Assembly: GCA_001304425.1 (NCBI GenBank)
Contig: LJTS01000211.1
Location: 1 to 5,579 of the forward strand
Origin: Betaproteobacteria bacterium SG8_40
GTDB taxonomy: Bacteria > Pseudomonadota > Gammaproteobacteria > Burkholderiales > Eutrophovitaceae
Direction of reading: 5' to 3'
Length of the DNA: 5,579 bases
In this document: in pieces, positions 1-5,579 of the stretch
Numbering within the stretch: position 1 is the stretch's first letter
How the letters are laid out: every line of letters begins with the position of its first letter
Program-made: the position numbers and the translations under genes
The notes under the pieces: generated by a model
What the model was told of the DNA's origin: nothing
The model's input: only the letters and a program-made list of their open reading frames with translations
Database searches by the model: none

Positions 1-1186
1 GGGAAGTTTGCTCGGCAATGACCTCGGGCAGATGCGAGTGCAGTTCAACTTCAGGACCTATGTAGTCGAGCCGGCATATCGAGACGACAATATGGGAGTG
101 TGGGATTTTGGCGATCCTGCGCAACCAGACGAGAACGAAGAGTTAGCGTACCAGGGCGCAAAATTGTCCGGTGGCGATGAAGGCAGGGAACGCGATCACG
201 CGGAGAACGGTGCACCCCCTGACGGCGAGGAAGAGCGCGTCAAGCTCGCGGGCAAGCAACAGCAGAAGGAAGTTCCGGAGGAACCGTTGTCGCCGCCGCT
301 CCGATACGATGAATGGGATTATCTGATTGGCAGGGAACGACCCGCCTGGTGCACCCTGCTCGAACGTCCTGCAGCAGAGGGGGATCCGCGCCGCATCGAC
401 GACCTGCTCGAGCGAAATCACGAGCTCGTGAACCGGCTGAAGTACATGGTTCGGGCCGTGCAGGTGCACCGCCCAGTACGTTTGCGCAAGAAAATCGAGG
501 GTGATCGACTGGATCTCGATGCGTGCATAAATGCGAGCACGGAAATACGCCAGGGGGTTCCCCCCGACCCGCGCGTGTACGCGCTTGTTGGCCGCCAACA
601 GCGCGATTTGTCTGTGTTGGTCTTGCTTGATCTCTCGCAATCCACGAACGACATCGTGTCAAAAGCCGGAACGACAGTGTTGGAGCTTGCGCGCGAGGCC
701 ACCGCGCTGCTCGCCAATGCCATGGAGCAAATCGGAGACAGTTTCGCGATCCATGGTTTCTCATCCGACGGGCGACATGACGTCGGCTACTATCGCTTCA
801 AGAATTTCGACAGCCCGTATGGCGACCTTGCGAAAGCACGCCTCGCCGGGATGACCGGGAAACTATCCACCCGCATGGGGACTGCATTGCGTCACGCCGG
901 AAGGTATCTCCATGAGCGGCACGCCCACAAAAAACTTGTGCTGTTGATTACAGATGGTGAGCCGTCTGATATTGACGTTCATGATCCGCAGTATCTCGTT
1001 TTCGATGCAAAGAAAGCCGTGGAAGAGAATCATCGTCGCGGCATCTATACTTACTGCATGAGCCTTGACCCGAACGCGGATGCATATGTATCGCGTATCT
1101 TCGGCACGCGAAACTGGACCGTAGTAGACCACATCCAGCGTTTGCCTGAGAAGTTGCCATTCCTGTATGTGCGACTGACACACTGA
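1..1186 (+). CDS. NorD/CbbO-family VWA-domain protein, C-terminal part (5'-truncated)
   Basis: The reading frame is open to the left edge (first whole codon at 2-4), so the true start lies outside; the TTG at position 8 is not needed as a start. It ends with TGA at 1184-1186. Residue numbers count from the TTG. Residues about 27-92 are a charged, low-complexity linker. The conserved YDEWDY block is at 100-105. A C-terminal von Willebrand factor A domain spans about 200-392. Its metal-binding (MIDAS) elements are DLSQS at 208-212, STRM at 287-290 and TDGEPSD at 315-321. The stretches around HGFSSDGRHDV and CMSLDPNADAYVSRIFG are typical of NorD (needed for active nitric oxide reductase) and CbbO (Rubisco activase adaptor). 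Members of both groups work with an AAA+ MoxR-type ATPase (NorQ/CbbQ), usually encoded nearby. The fragment cannot separate NorD from CbbO, so no symbol is given. About 393 residues are visible; full-length members are usually 600 or more. Confidence 0.9.
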   Translation, partial: GSLLGNDLGQMRVQFNFRTYVVEPAYRDDNMGVWDFGDPAQPDENEELAYQGAKLSGGDEGRERDHAENGAPPDGEEERVKLAGKQQQKEVPEEPLSPPLRYDEWDYLIGRERPAWCTLLERPAAEGDPRRIDDLLERNHELVNRLKYMVRAVQVHRPVRLRKKIEGDRLDLDACINASTEIRQGVPPDPRVYALVGRQQRDLSVLVLLDLSQSTNDIVSKAGTTVLELAREATALLANAMEQIGDSFAIHGFSSDGRHDVGYYRFKNFDSPYGDLAKARLAGMTGKLSTRMGTALRHAGRYLHERHAHKKLVLLITDGEPSDIDVHDPQYLVFDAKKAVEENHRRGIYTYCMSLDPNADAYVSRIFGTRNWTVVDHIQRLPEKLPFLYVRLTH

Positions 1187-1601
1187 GCCCTCCCGGGTCA
1201 GGTTCGCCCGGAGTTATGTTGCACTGGTACAGCGTATTGGTTTGTCCTTCCGGCCTCTTCGAGCTGACGACGTACTGCGATGAGCGCCGATGCCGGACTG
1301 CGTGACTCATGATTTGATGCAGGTCGAATCCGTTCCCGGGTGTGGCGGCGCGGGACCGGCGAGAGTGCCTTGAAGCTGCCGATGTGCGAAATCCCCGAGT
1401 GCCGGATTGACGCAGCCCGGAGGCCGCCGGAGTTGGCGGGCGGGGGTCACGGAAACACGGCTTCGCGCCAGGCTTGTTCGGGAGACGCAATAGGCGCGCC
1501 GGGCATCGCTGCGAGGCCGTGTCAGTGTCGAACGAGACCTGCTTTATGGTAGCGTGTCTTGGTAACACTGGTCCGAGAATCCCTGACGTGAGTATTCCAA
1601 C
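1187..1601. other. Intergenic region, no convincing gene
   Basis: These 415 bases separate two plus-strand genes. Apart from the hairpin at its left end, I see no recognisable protein, tRNA or repeat. A 70-residue frame at 1340-1552 has no recognisable motif and looks like a GC-rich chance frame. An antisense frame that also overlaps both neighbouring genes looks like a shadow. The last 60 bases must hold the leader, and perhaps the promoter, of the transporter, but I cannot identify a good -35/-10 pair there. The region could hide an unrecognised small RNA. Confidence 0.5.
1190..1213 (+). terminator. Possible weak intrinsic terminator after the VWA gene
   Basis: Beginning four bases after the stop codon, CTCC(C)GGG at 1190-1197 can pair with CCCGGAG at 1207-1213. 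This gives a seven-pair stem with one bulged C and a nine-base loop. It is followed by TTATGTT, which is only partly T-rich, so this is a plausible but weak Rho-independent terminator. The position right after the gene end favours the call; the missing clean T-run weakens it. Confidence 0.35.
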
Positions 1602-3167
1602 ATGACGACTGGCCGCGAAAATGGCGATACGGGAACGGTAATCGGTTCTTCTGAATTTTCGGGCACCGGATTGAAAGGCAGAATTGCCGGATTGGCGATC
1701 GGGATTTCCCTTTTCATCGTGATGTTGCTGGTGCCTCCACCCGGTAATCTCAGTCCGGCAGGCTGGCACGTTGCCGCTGTCGGGATATTGATGGCGATTT
1801 TCTGGGTAAGCGAAGCACTGCCGCTGCCGGCAACCGCGCTGCTCCCGTTGCCGCTGTTTCCGTTGCTAGGCGTCATGCCGATCAAGGCGACTGCCGCGCC
1901 CTATGCCAATCCGGTCATTTTCCTGTTCATGGGCGGGTTCGTCATCGCACTGGCGATGGAGCGCTGGCAGCTGCACGAGCGCATTGCATTGTTTGTGCTG
2001 AAATCGGTAGGCGAACGGATGGACCGTCTCATTGGCGGATTCATGGTGGCGACCGCTCTGTTGAGCATGTGGGTATCGAACACGGCGACGACGCTGATGA
2101 TGCTGCCGATTGCCCTGTCCGTGGTTGCGCTCAACAACGATAACAAGGCACCGGGTCAGCAAGACTCGCGAAGCGGTGCTGCGGCATTTCCGGGCGCACT
2201 GTTGCTGTCGGTGGCATACGGGGCAACGGCGGGTGGCCTGGCGACACTGGTCGGCACGCCGCCGAATGCGTTTCTTGCGGGATTCATGCGGCAGACCTAT
2301 GGCATTGAAATCGGGTTTGCCCAGTGGATGGCGATGGCGCTGCCGTTGTCGGTCGTTCTGCTGTTTGTGATGTGGTGGCTGATGACCCGGGTGATTTTCA
2401 GGTTGAAAGGGCATTCGATCGGCGGTGCCCAGGAAGTCATTCGCGAACGTGCCGCCAGCCAGGGACCGATGTCAACCGGTGAAAAAAGAATTGGTGTGCT
2501 GTTTCTGCTTCTGGCCGCGGCCTGGATTTTCCGGCCGCTGATCAACAAACAGATCCCCGGTGTTGCGCTCGACGATACCGTTGTTGCGATGATCGCCGCC
2601 CTACTGGCGTTTCTCATTCCGGTGGACCTGAAACGCGGCGTATTTCTGATGAACTGGGACTGGGCCCAGCGGTTGCCGTTCGGGATACTCATCCTTTTCG
2701 GCGGCGGCCTGACACTGGCGTCGGCCATTGACAATACCGGGCTGGCTGCGTGGATCGGAGATCAACTGGCCGTGCTCGGCGGATTGCCGCCTATCCTTAT
2801 CGTCATCGCAATGATCACGCTGCTGATTTTCCTGACCGAACTGACCTCCAACACCGCTACGACGGCGGCATTTCTGCCGGTTGTCGCGGCACTGGCGCTG
2901 ACGCTGGGTGAACATCCCTTGCTGCTGGCCGTGCCGGCCGCGCTTGCCGCGAGTTGTGCTTTCATGCTGCCGGTTGCAACACCACCGAACGCAATCGTGT
3001 TTTCCTCGGGCCATCTCGCCATCGCGCAGATGGCGCGCGCGGGCGTGTTGCTCAATGTCGTATCGATCGTGCTGATTACGCTGATTGCCTACTCGGCGTT
3101 ACTCCTCGTGTTCGGGGTGCAGCCCGGCGTGCTGCCCGAAGCGATCAGTGCTGCTGCCGGAAAGTGA
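1602..3167 (+). CDS. DASS/SLC13-family sodium:anion (dicarboxylate-type) symporter
   Basis: This 521-residue inner-membrane protein belongs to the divalent anion:Na+ symporter family (Na_sulph_symp; relatives include VcINDY and bacterial SdcS). It has the internal two-fold repeat of the family. The SNT motifs that bind sodium and substrate carboxylate in VcINDY are at 159-161 (SNTATT) and 416-418 (SNTATT). Each is followed by a PPN loop: GTPPNAF at 218-224 and ATPPNAI at 459-465. The EALPLPATALLPL stretch at about 71-83 and GGGLTLASAIDNTG at 367-380 are also family-typical. About a dozen hydrophobic segments run from residue 28 to 505, and the length is normal. The start is fixed at ATG 1602 because an in-frame TGA lies at 1584-1586 and the first membrane segment begins near residue 28. 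No strong Shine-Dalgarno sequence precedes it. Dicarboxylates such as succinate are the likeliest cargo, but sulfate or other anions are not excluded. Both flanking spacers suggest it is transcribed alone. Confidence 0.92.
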   Translation: MTTGRENGDTGTVIGSSEFSGTGLKGRIAGLAIGISLFIVMLLVPPPGNLSPAGWHVAAVGILMAIFWVSEALPLPATALLPLPLFPLLGVMPIKATAAPYANPVIFLFMGGFVIALAMERWQLHERIALFVLKSVGERMDRLIGGFMVATALLSMWVSNTATTLMMLPIALSVVALNNDNKAPGQQDSRSGAAAFPGALLLSVAYGATAGGLATLVGTPPNAFLAGFMRQTYGIEIGFAQWMAMALPLSVVLLFVMWWLMTRVIFRLKGHSIGGAQEVIRERAASQGPMSTGEKRIGVLFLLLAAAWIFRPLINKQIPGVALDDTVVAMIAALLAFLIPVDLKRGVFLMNWDWAQRLPFGILILFGGGLTLASAIDNTGLAAWIGDQLAVLGGLPPILIVIAMITLLIFLTELTSNTATTAAFLPVVAALALTLGEHPLLLAVPAALAASCAFMLPVATPPNAIVFSSGHLAIAQMARAGVLLNVVSIVLITLIAYSALLLVFGVQPGVLPEAISAAAGK

Positions 3168-3199
3168 CGGCATCGGCAGAGATTGACGGCCACAAACCC

Positions 3200-3250
3200 C
3201 GCCGCCCGGTAAATGCGGCGCCTGATTTGCAAGGCCGACGGGAGCGCCGC
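3200..3250. terminator. GC-rich hairpins in the convergent spacer, possible terminator
   Basis: The transporter and the minus-strand SUMF1 operon converge here with only 91 bases between stops. CGCCGC at 3200-3205 pairs perfectly with GCGGCG at 3215-3220 (nine-base loop). The same right arm, GCGGCGC at 3215-3221, can instead pair with GCGCCGC at 3244-3250. The two stems exclude each other. Neither is followed by a real T-run in either direction; on the minus strand the first stem is followed by GGGTTTG. Location supports a bidirectional terminator, but base composition alone could produce such stems. Confidence 0.3.
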
Positions 3251-3258
3251 GCCGGGTT

Positions 3259-4185
3259 CTAGTCGAGGGAGCGGGCCACGCGAAAACCCAGATCGTCGTA
3301 TCGCGCCTTGCTGAACTTGTAGCGCTCCCCGGTGCGCAGGTAGTAGGGTTGATTGGCAAGCCACGAACCACCGCGATAGGCGCGCTGTTCACAATCGCCA
3401 TCGGTAAACGCCGAGCCGTCCGGCACGACCCTGCTGAAGCGCCAGTTGGGGTTCAGGCAATCCTGCACCCATTCCCAGACATTGCCGAGCATGTCGTGAA
3501 CGCCAAAGGCGTTTGCCTTGAAACGACCGACCGGCGCGAGGCCGGCATAGCCGTCGGTGCACGGAAGCCACGCCCAGCCGAAATCGTGAACGTCGTTCGC
3601 AGTCATGTCATACACGTTTCCATGCTGACAGGTTTGCTCGCGAGGAATGCCAAAAAATCGCGCGCGCTTCGTGCCCGCTTGCGCGGCGTATTCCCATTCC
3701 TGTTCTGAAGGCAGGCGGTAGGGTTTGCCCGTCTTTGCGGAAAGCCAATCGGCGTAGGCCGCTGCATCGTGCCAACTGACGTTGATGACAGGATGCTGTT
3801 CACCTCCCTGATTTTTGTCATCGACCGGCTGGCATCCCCCGTCGCGGACACACGCTTCCCATTGCCCGAAGGTCACTTCGTATTTGCCAAGTGCAAATGG
3901 CCGCGCGAACTCGACGTCGAGAACATAGCCTTCGTTGTAAGGGCTGCCGAATTCGTTTGGCGGCGAGCCGAAACCGTATTTCCCTGCCGGTATGACCACC
4001 ATCTCCGGGCACGCATCGCAGTCACGAAACACGCTGCCGGGTTGTGGCGTGTCCTGCGCGTGGACGGGTAGCGCGGCCACGAGCAAAATCAGTAGAAGGA
4101 CGATGGGCAAGGGCGCGATCGGTAATGTCATGGTCTCAAACGGAGCGGTCAGGAAGGCCAGACCGGCGGATTCGTTGCGTTTCAT
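3259..4185 (-). CDS. Secreted SUMF1/FGE-like protein without catalytic cysteines (downstream paralogue)
   Basis: This is a 308-residue protein read from ATG 4185 to TAG 3261-3259. A hydrophobic segment at 27-43 ending PVHA-Q looks like a signal peptide, so the protein is probably periplasmic. The rest is a SUMF1 (FGE-sulfatase) domain: FRDCDACPEMVVIPAG at 53-68, KYEVTFGQW at 101-109, HPVINVSWHDA at 131-141, PYRLPSEQEWEYAA at 155-168, FGVHDMLGNVWEWVQDC at 227-243, RAYRGGSWLA at 268-277 and LGFRVAR at 299-305. In human FGE the catalytic pair is Cys336/Cys341 in GGSYMCHRSYC. The aligned positions here are Ala277 and Tyr282, so formylglycine synthesis by the known mechanism is unlikely. The chosen ATG overlaps the upstream TGA by four bases (ATGA), suggesting coupled translation. 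A second start at ATG 4131, preceded by GAG, would give a shorter signal peptide without basic residues. An in-frame ATG at 4317 would overlap the upstream gene by over 130 bases and is unlikely. The true biochemical role is unknown. Confidence 0.85.
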   Translation of the reverse strand: MKRNESAGLAFLTAPFETMTLPIAPLPIVLLLILLVAALPVHAQDTPQPGSVFRDCDACPEMVVIPAGKYGFGSPPNEFGSPYNEGYVLDVEFARPFALGKYEVTFGQWEACVRDGGCQPVDDKNQGGEQHPVINVSWHDAAAYADWLSAKTGKPYRLPSEQEWEYAAQAGTKRARFFGIPREQTCQHGNVYDMTANDVHDFGWAWLPCTDGYAGLAPVGRFKANAFGVHDMLGNVWEWVQDCLNPNWRFSRVVPDGSAFTDGDCEQRAYRGGSWLANQPYYLRTGERYKFSKARYDDLGFRVARSLD

Positions 4186-5057
4186 GGCAGCGTTCGTGCG
4201 ACCCGGAAACCGAGATCGTTGTAACGTGCCCCGATAAACCGGTAGCGGTCGCCGATACGCAGGTAGCTGGGAGGATGGCTGAGCCATGAGGCGCCACGGT
4301 AGGCGCGCTCGGAACAACGGCCTGTTAGCCGTGCCCTTGCGTCAGTGGGCGCATTGCGCCACAGGCGGACCTGGCAGTCCTCCGTCCATTCCCAGACGTT
4401 GCCGAGCATGTCGTGTAGCCCGAATGCATTGGGCTTGAATGATCCTGCCGGCGCCGTGACCTCGTAGCCGTCATCACACGGCAGCGTTTCCATGCCGAAT
4501 TCGAGTTTCCGGTCGGCTGTCCTGTCATAGAGGTTGGCGTAGGAACAAACATCTTCGCGCTTGATGCCAAAAAAGCGGGCACGGCCTGCGCCAGCCCTCG
4601 CCGCATATTCCCACTCTGCTTCCGTCAACAGGCGATAGGGCTTGCCAGTCTTCTCTGCCAGCCACTTCGTGTACCGGTCTGCTTCGGTCCAGGAAACGTT
4701 GATGACCGGCCGCGTGCCCCGGCCCCATCCCTCGTCTTCCGCCGCGTTGCATATTCCGTCTTTCGCGCAGGCGTCCCATTCGTCGAACGTGACCTCGAAC
4801 TTGCCGACGGCAAATGGCTTGCTGACGGTAACCGGGCGTAATTCGCCTTCGTCGTAAGGACGTCCCTGGTCGACTGGAGGGGCGCCCATGCCATAGGTCC
4901 CGGCCGGGACGACCACCATCAGCGGGCATTCGGGGCAATCGCGGAACTCGTCTCCCGGGTTGCGCGCATCCTGTGCCTGGGCAAGTAGCACGAAGATACT
5001 CGCCACCAGGCCGGCACATGCTGATTGCCAGCGCGTTGACAAACGAATTGCACTCAT
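4182..5057 (-). CDS. Secreted SUMF1/FGE-like protein without catalytic cysteines (upstream paralogue)
   Basis: This is a 291-residue protein, first gene of the minus-strand pair. The start ATG 5057-5055 has a clear ribosome-binding site, GGGAAGG, six bases upstream. Residues 1-28 form a signal peptide with Arg5 and Arg9 and a hydrophobic core ending LLAQA-QD. The SUMF1 domain follows: FRDCPECPLMVVVPAG at 38-53, KFEVTFDEW at 86-94, RPVINVSW at 116-123, PYRLLTEAEWEYAARAG at 140-156, FGLHDMLGNVWEWTEDC at 212-228, RAYRGASWLS at 251-260 and LGFRVAR at 282-288. The FGE catalytic cysteine positions are Ser260 and Tyr265 here, so it is not a canonical formylglycine-generating enzyme. It aligns without gaps to its neighbour over the first 64 domain residues, where I count about 36 identities, and all eight mature-domain cysteines match. 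The pair therefore looks like a tandem duplication, not recent given the divergence. No sulfatase or other candidate substrate is in the window, and the function is unknown. Confidence 0.88.
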   Translation of the reverse strand: MSAIRLSTRWQSACAGLVASIFVLLAQAQDARNPGDEFRDCPECPLMVVVPAGTYGMGAPPVDQGRPYDEGELRPVTVSKPFAVGKFEVTFDEWDACAKDGICNAAEDEGWGRGTRPVINVSWTEADRYTKWLAEKTGKPYRLLTEAEWEYAARAGAGRARFFGIKREDVCSYANLYDRTADRKLEFGMETLPCDDGYEVTAPAGSFKPNAFGLHDMLGNVWEWTEDCQVRLWRNAPTDARARLTGRCSERAYRGASWLSHPPSYLRIGDRYRFIGARYNDLGFRVARTLP

Positions 5058-5063
5058 CTGACA

Positions 5064-5070
5064 CCTTCCC
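5064..5070 (-). promoter_or_regulatory. Ribosome-binding site of the upstream SUMF1 gene
   Basis: On the minus strand GGGAAGG lies six bases before ATG 5057. It is a good match to the Shine-Dalgarno consensus at normal spacing. It supports this start over the longer out-of-frame alternative beginning near 5064. Confidence 0.7.
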
Positions 5071-5087
5071 TGACTGTTTGTCGGGTC

Positions 5088-5093
5088 AGTATA
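5088..5093 (-). promoter_or_regulatory. Putative -10 box for the SUMF1 pair
   Basis: On the minus strand TATACT matches the sigma-70 -10 consensus TATAAT at five of six positions and is preceded by a T-rich stretch (GTTGTT). It would start transcription near 5081, giving a leader of about 24 bases. No good TTGACA-like -35 box lies at 16-18 bases; that space is filled by the inverted repeat at 5099-5120. The promoter may therefore need an activator, or the repeat may be a repressor site across it. Confidence 0.5.
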
Positions 5094-5098
5094 AACAA

Positions 5099-5120
5099 CA
5101 CCGACCGGTATCGGTCGGTG
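5099..5120. promoter_or_regulatory. Perfect 9-bp inverted repeat, candidate operator
   Basis: CACCGACCG at 5099-5107 and CGGTCGGTG at 5112-5120 are exact reverse complements separated by GTAT. The repeat lies between the divergent SUMF1 pair and the ThDP-enzyme gene. It begins five bases upstream of the putative minus-strand -10 box. An ACCGACC/GGTCGGT palindrome of this size resembles operators of TetR-family regulators, but no regulator gene is in the window to support that. A terminator is a poor alternative: both flanking genes point away from it and no T-run follows. Confidence 0.55.
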
Positions 5121-5186
5121 CCCTTGTCTTGAGCTGCCATGTTTGTGTTAGGTTTCATGCTCGTTTACCGGAAGGGCATAGTCATC

Positions 5187-5579
5187 ATGAATGGAGCTGA
5201 AAGTCTGGTGCGTTCGCTGATCGCGAGCGGAGTCGATACCTGTTTTGCCAACCCCGGCACTTCGGAAATGCATTTTGTAGCGGCGCTCGACAAGGTAGAC
5301 GGCATGCGCTGCGTACTGGGAATGGCGGAAACTGTCGTGACCGGCTGTGCCGATGGTTATGCGCGCATGACGGGCAAACCGGCTGCAACCCTGATGCATT
5401 GCGGCCCCGGACTGGCAAACGGATTGTCGAACGTGCACAACGCGCGGCGTGCAAATTCGCCGATGGTGAACATCGTCGGCGATCACGCCACCTACCATCG
5501 GCCGTTTGATTCGCCGCTGACTTTCGATACCGAAGGCCTCGCTCGCACTGCATCGCACTGGGTCAGAACCAGTGCGTCT
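5187..5579 (+). CDS. Thiamine-diphosphate enzyme, acetolactate-synthase-like (IlvX-like), N-terminal part
   Basis: The frame is open to the right edge, giving 131 residues of a protein that is normally over 500. This is the N-terminal Pyr (TPP_enzyme_N) domain. It starts MNGAESLVRSLIASGVD and continues with FANPGTSEMHFVAALD at 20-35. Glu48, six residues before ADGYAR at 55-60, is the glutamate that activates the thiazolium cofactor in this superfamily. HCGPGLANGLSNVHNARRA at 71-89 is the GPG-containing loop. VNIVGDHATYHRPFDSPL (94-111) is typical of the subgroup often annotated as acetolactate synthase large subunit or IlvX. True branched-chain amino-acid synthesis is not implied, and substrate is unknown. 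ATG 5187 is chosen because homologues as I recall them begin MNGA and GGAAGGG lies at 5170-5176, though the spacing is a little long. In-frame ATGs at 5157 and 5139 are possible longer starts with weaker sites. Confidence 0.88.
   Translation, partial: MNGAESLVRSLIASGVDTCFANPGTSEMHFVAALDKVDGMRCVLGMAETVVTGCADGYARMTGKPAATLMHCGPGLANGLSNVHNARRANSPMVNIVGDHATYHRPFDSPLTFDTEGLARTASHWVRTSAS

Noticed and set aside
1318..1335. TCGAATC motif resembling a tRNA T-loop
   Set aside because: The flanking bases do not form a five-pair T-stem, and no acceptor, D or anticodon arm can be built around it.
1340..1552. 70-residue plus-strand frame in the intergenic gap
   Set aside because: It has no recognisable domain, an Arg/Pro/Ala-rich composition expected from GC-rich noncoding DNA, and no clear ribosome-binding site.
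948..1769. 273-residue minus-strand frame
   Set aside because: It overlaps the VWA gene end and the transporter start in antisense, is rich in Arg/Pro/Ser and has no family-like motif. Both overlapped genes are well supported.
1866..2414. 182-residue minus-strand frame inside the transporter
   Set aside because: It is Arg/His/Gln-rich, the usual antisense shadow of a hydrophobic membrane-protein gene.
4186..4317. 44-residue N-terminal extension of the downstream SUMF1 gene from ATG 4317
   Set aside because: It would lie wholly inside the upstream SUMF1 gene in another frame, and it puts a long Arg/Pro-rich stretch before the signal peptide.
5070..5089. Five-base inverted repeat CTGAC/GTCAG in the SUMF1 leader
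   Set aside because: It is short with a ten-base loop and is well within chance expectation. The neighbouring 9-bp palindrome is far stronger.
5148..5558. Minus-strand frames opposite the ThDP-enzyme start
   Set aside because: The plus-strand frame has clear ThDP-enzyme motifs (NPGTSE, Glu48, ADGYAR, GPGLANG). The antisense frames have none.

Overview
The window looks like chromosomal DNA from a GC-rich proteobacterium. This is inferred from GC-rich coding sequence, tight gene packing, and a NorD/CbbO-type protein, a DASS transporter and SUMF1-domain periplasmic proteins, all common in Beta- and Gammaproteobacteria. Nothing in the sequence fixes the genus. No tRNA, rRNA, insertion sequence, integrase or CRISPR array is visible.

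Layout, left to right. (1) Positions 1-1186, plus strand: the C-terminal part of a von Willebrand factor A protein of the NorD/CbbO family, cut by the left edge, followed by a small hairpin that may end transcription. (2) Positions 1187-1601: 415 bases with no convincing gene. (3) Positions 1602-3167, plus strand: a complete sodium-coupled anion transporter of the DASS/SLC13 family. (4) Positions 3168-3258: a short convergent spacer with GC-rich, mutually exclusive hairpins. (5) Positions 3259-5057, minus strand: two adjacent secreted paralogues with a SUMF1 (formylglycine-generating-enzyme-like) fold. They overlap by four bases (ATGA), so they probably form one operon. Both lack the catalytic cysteine pair of true formylglycine-generating enzymes but share eight other cysteines. 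(6) Positions 5058-5186: a divergent control region with a good minus-strand -10 box and a perfect 9-bp inverted repeat just upstream of it. (7) Positions 5187-5579, plus strand: the start of a thiamine-diphosphate enzyme of the acetolactate-synthase-like (IlvX-like) group, cut by the right edge.

The genes do not form an obvious single pathway. The left-hand VWA gene probably belongs to a cluster lying left of the window, either nitric-oxide-reductase or Rubisco activation. The transporter could import dicarboxylates, but its substrate cannot be read from the sequence. The most system-like part is the paralogue pair with its divergent ThDP-enzyme neighbour: all three share one control region with a strong candidate operator. 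Whether they are functionally linked is inference only.
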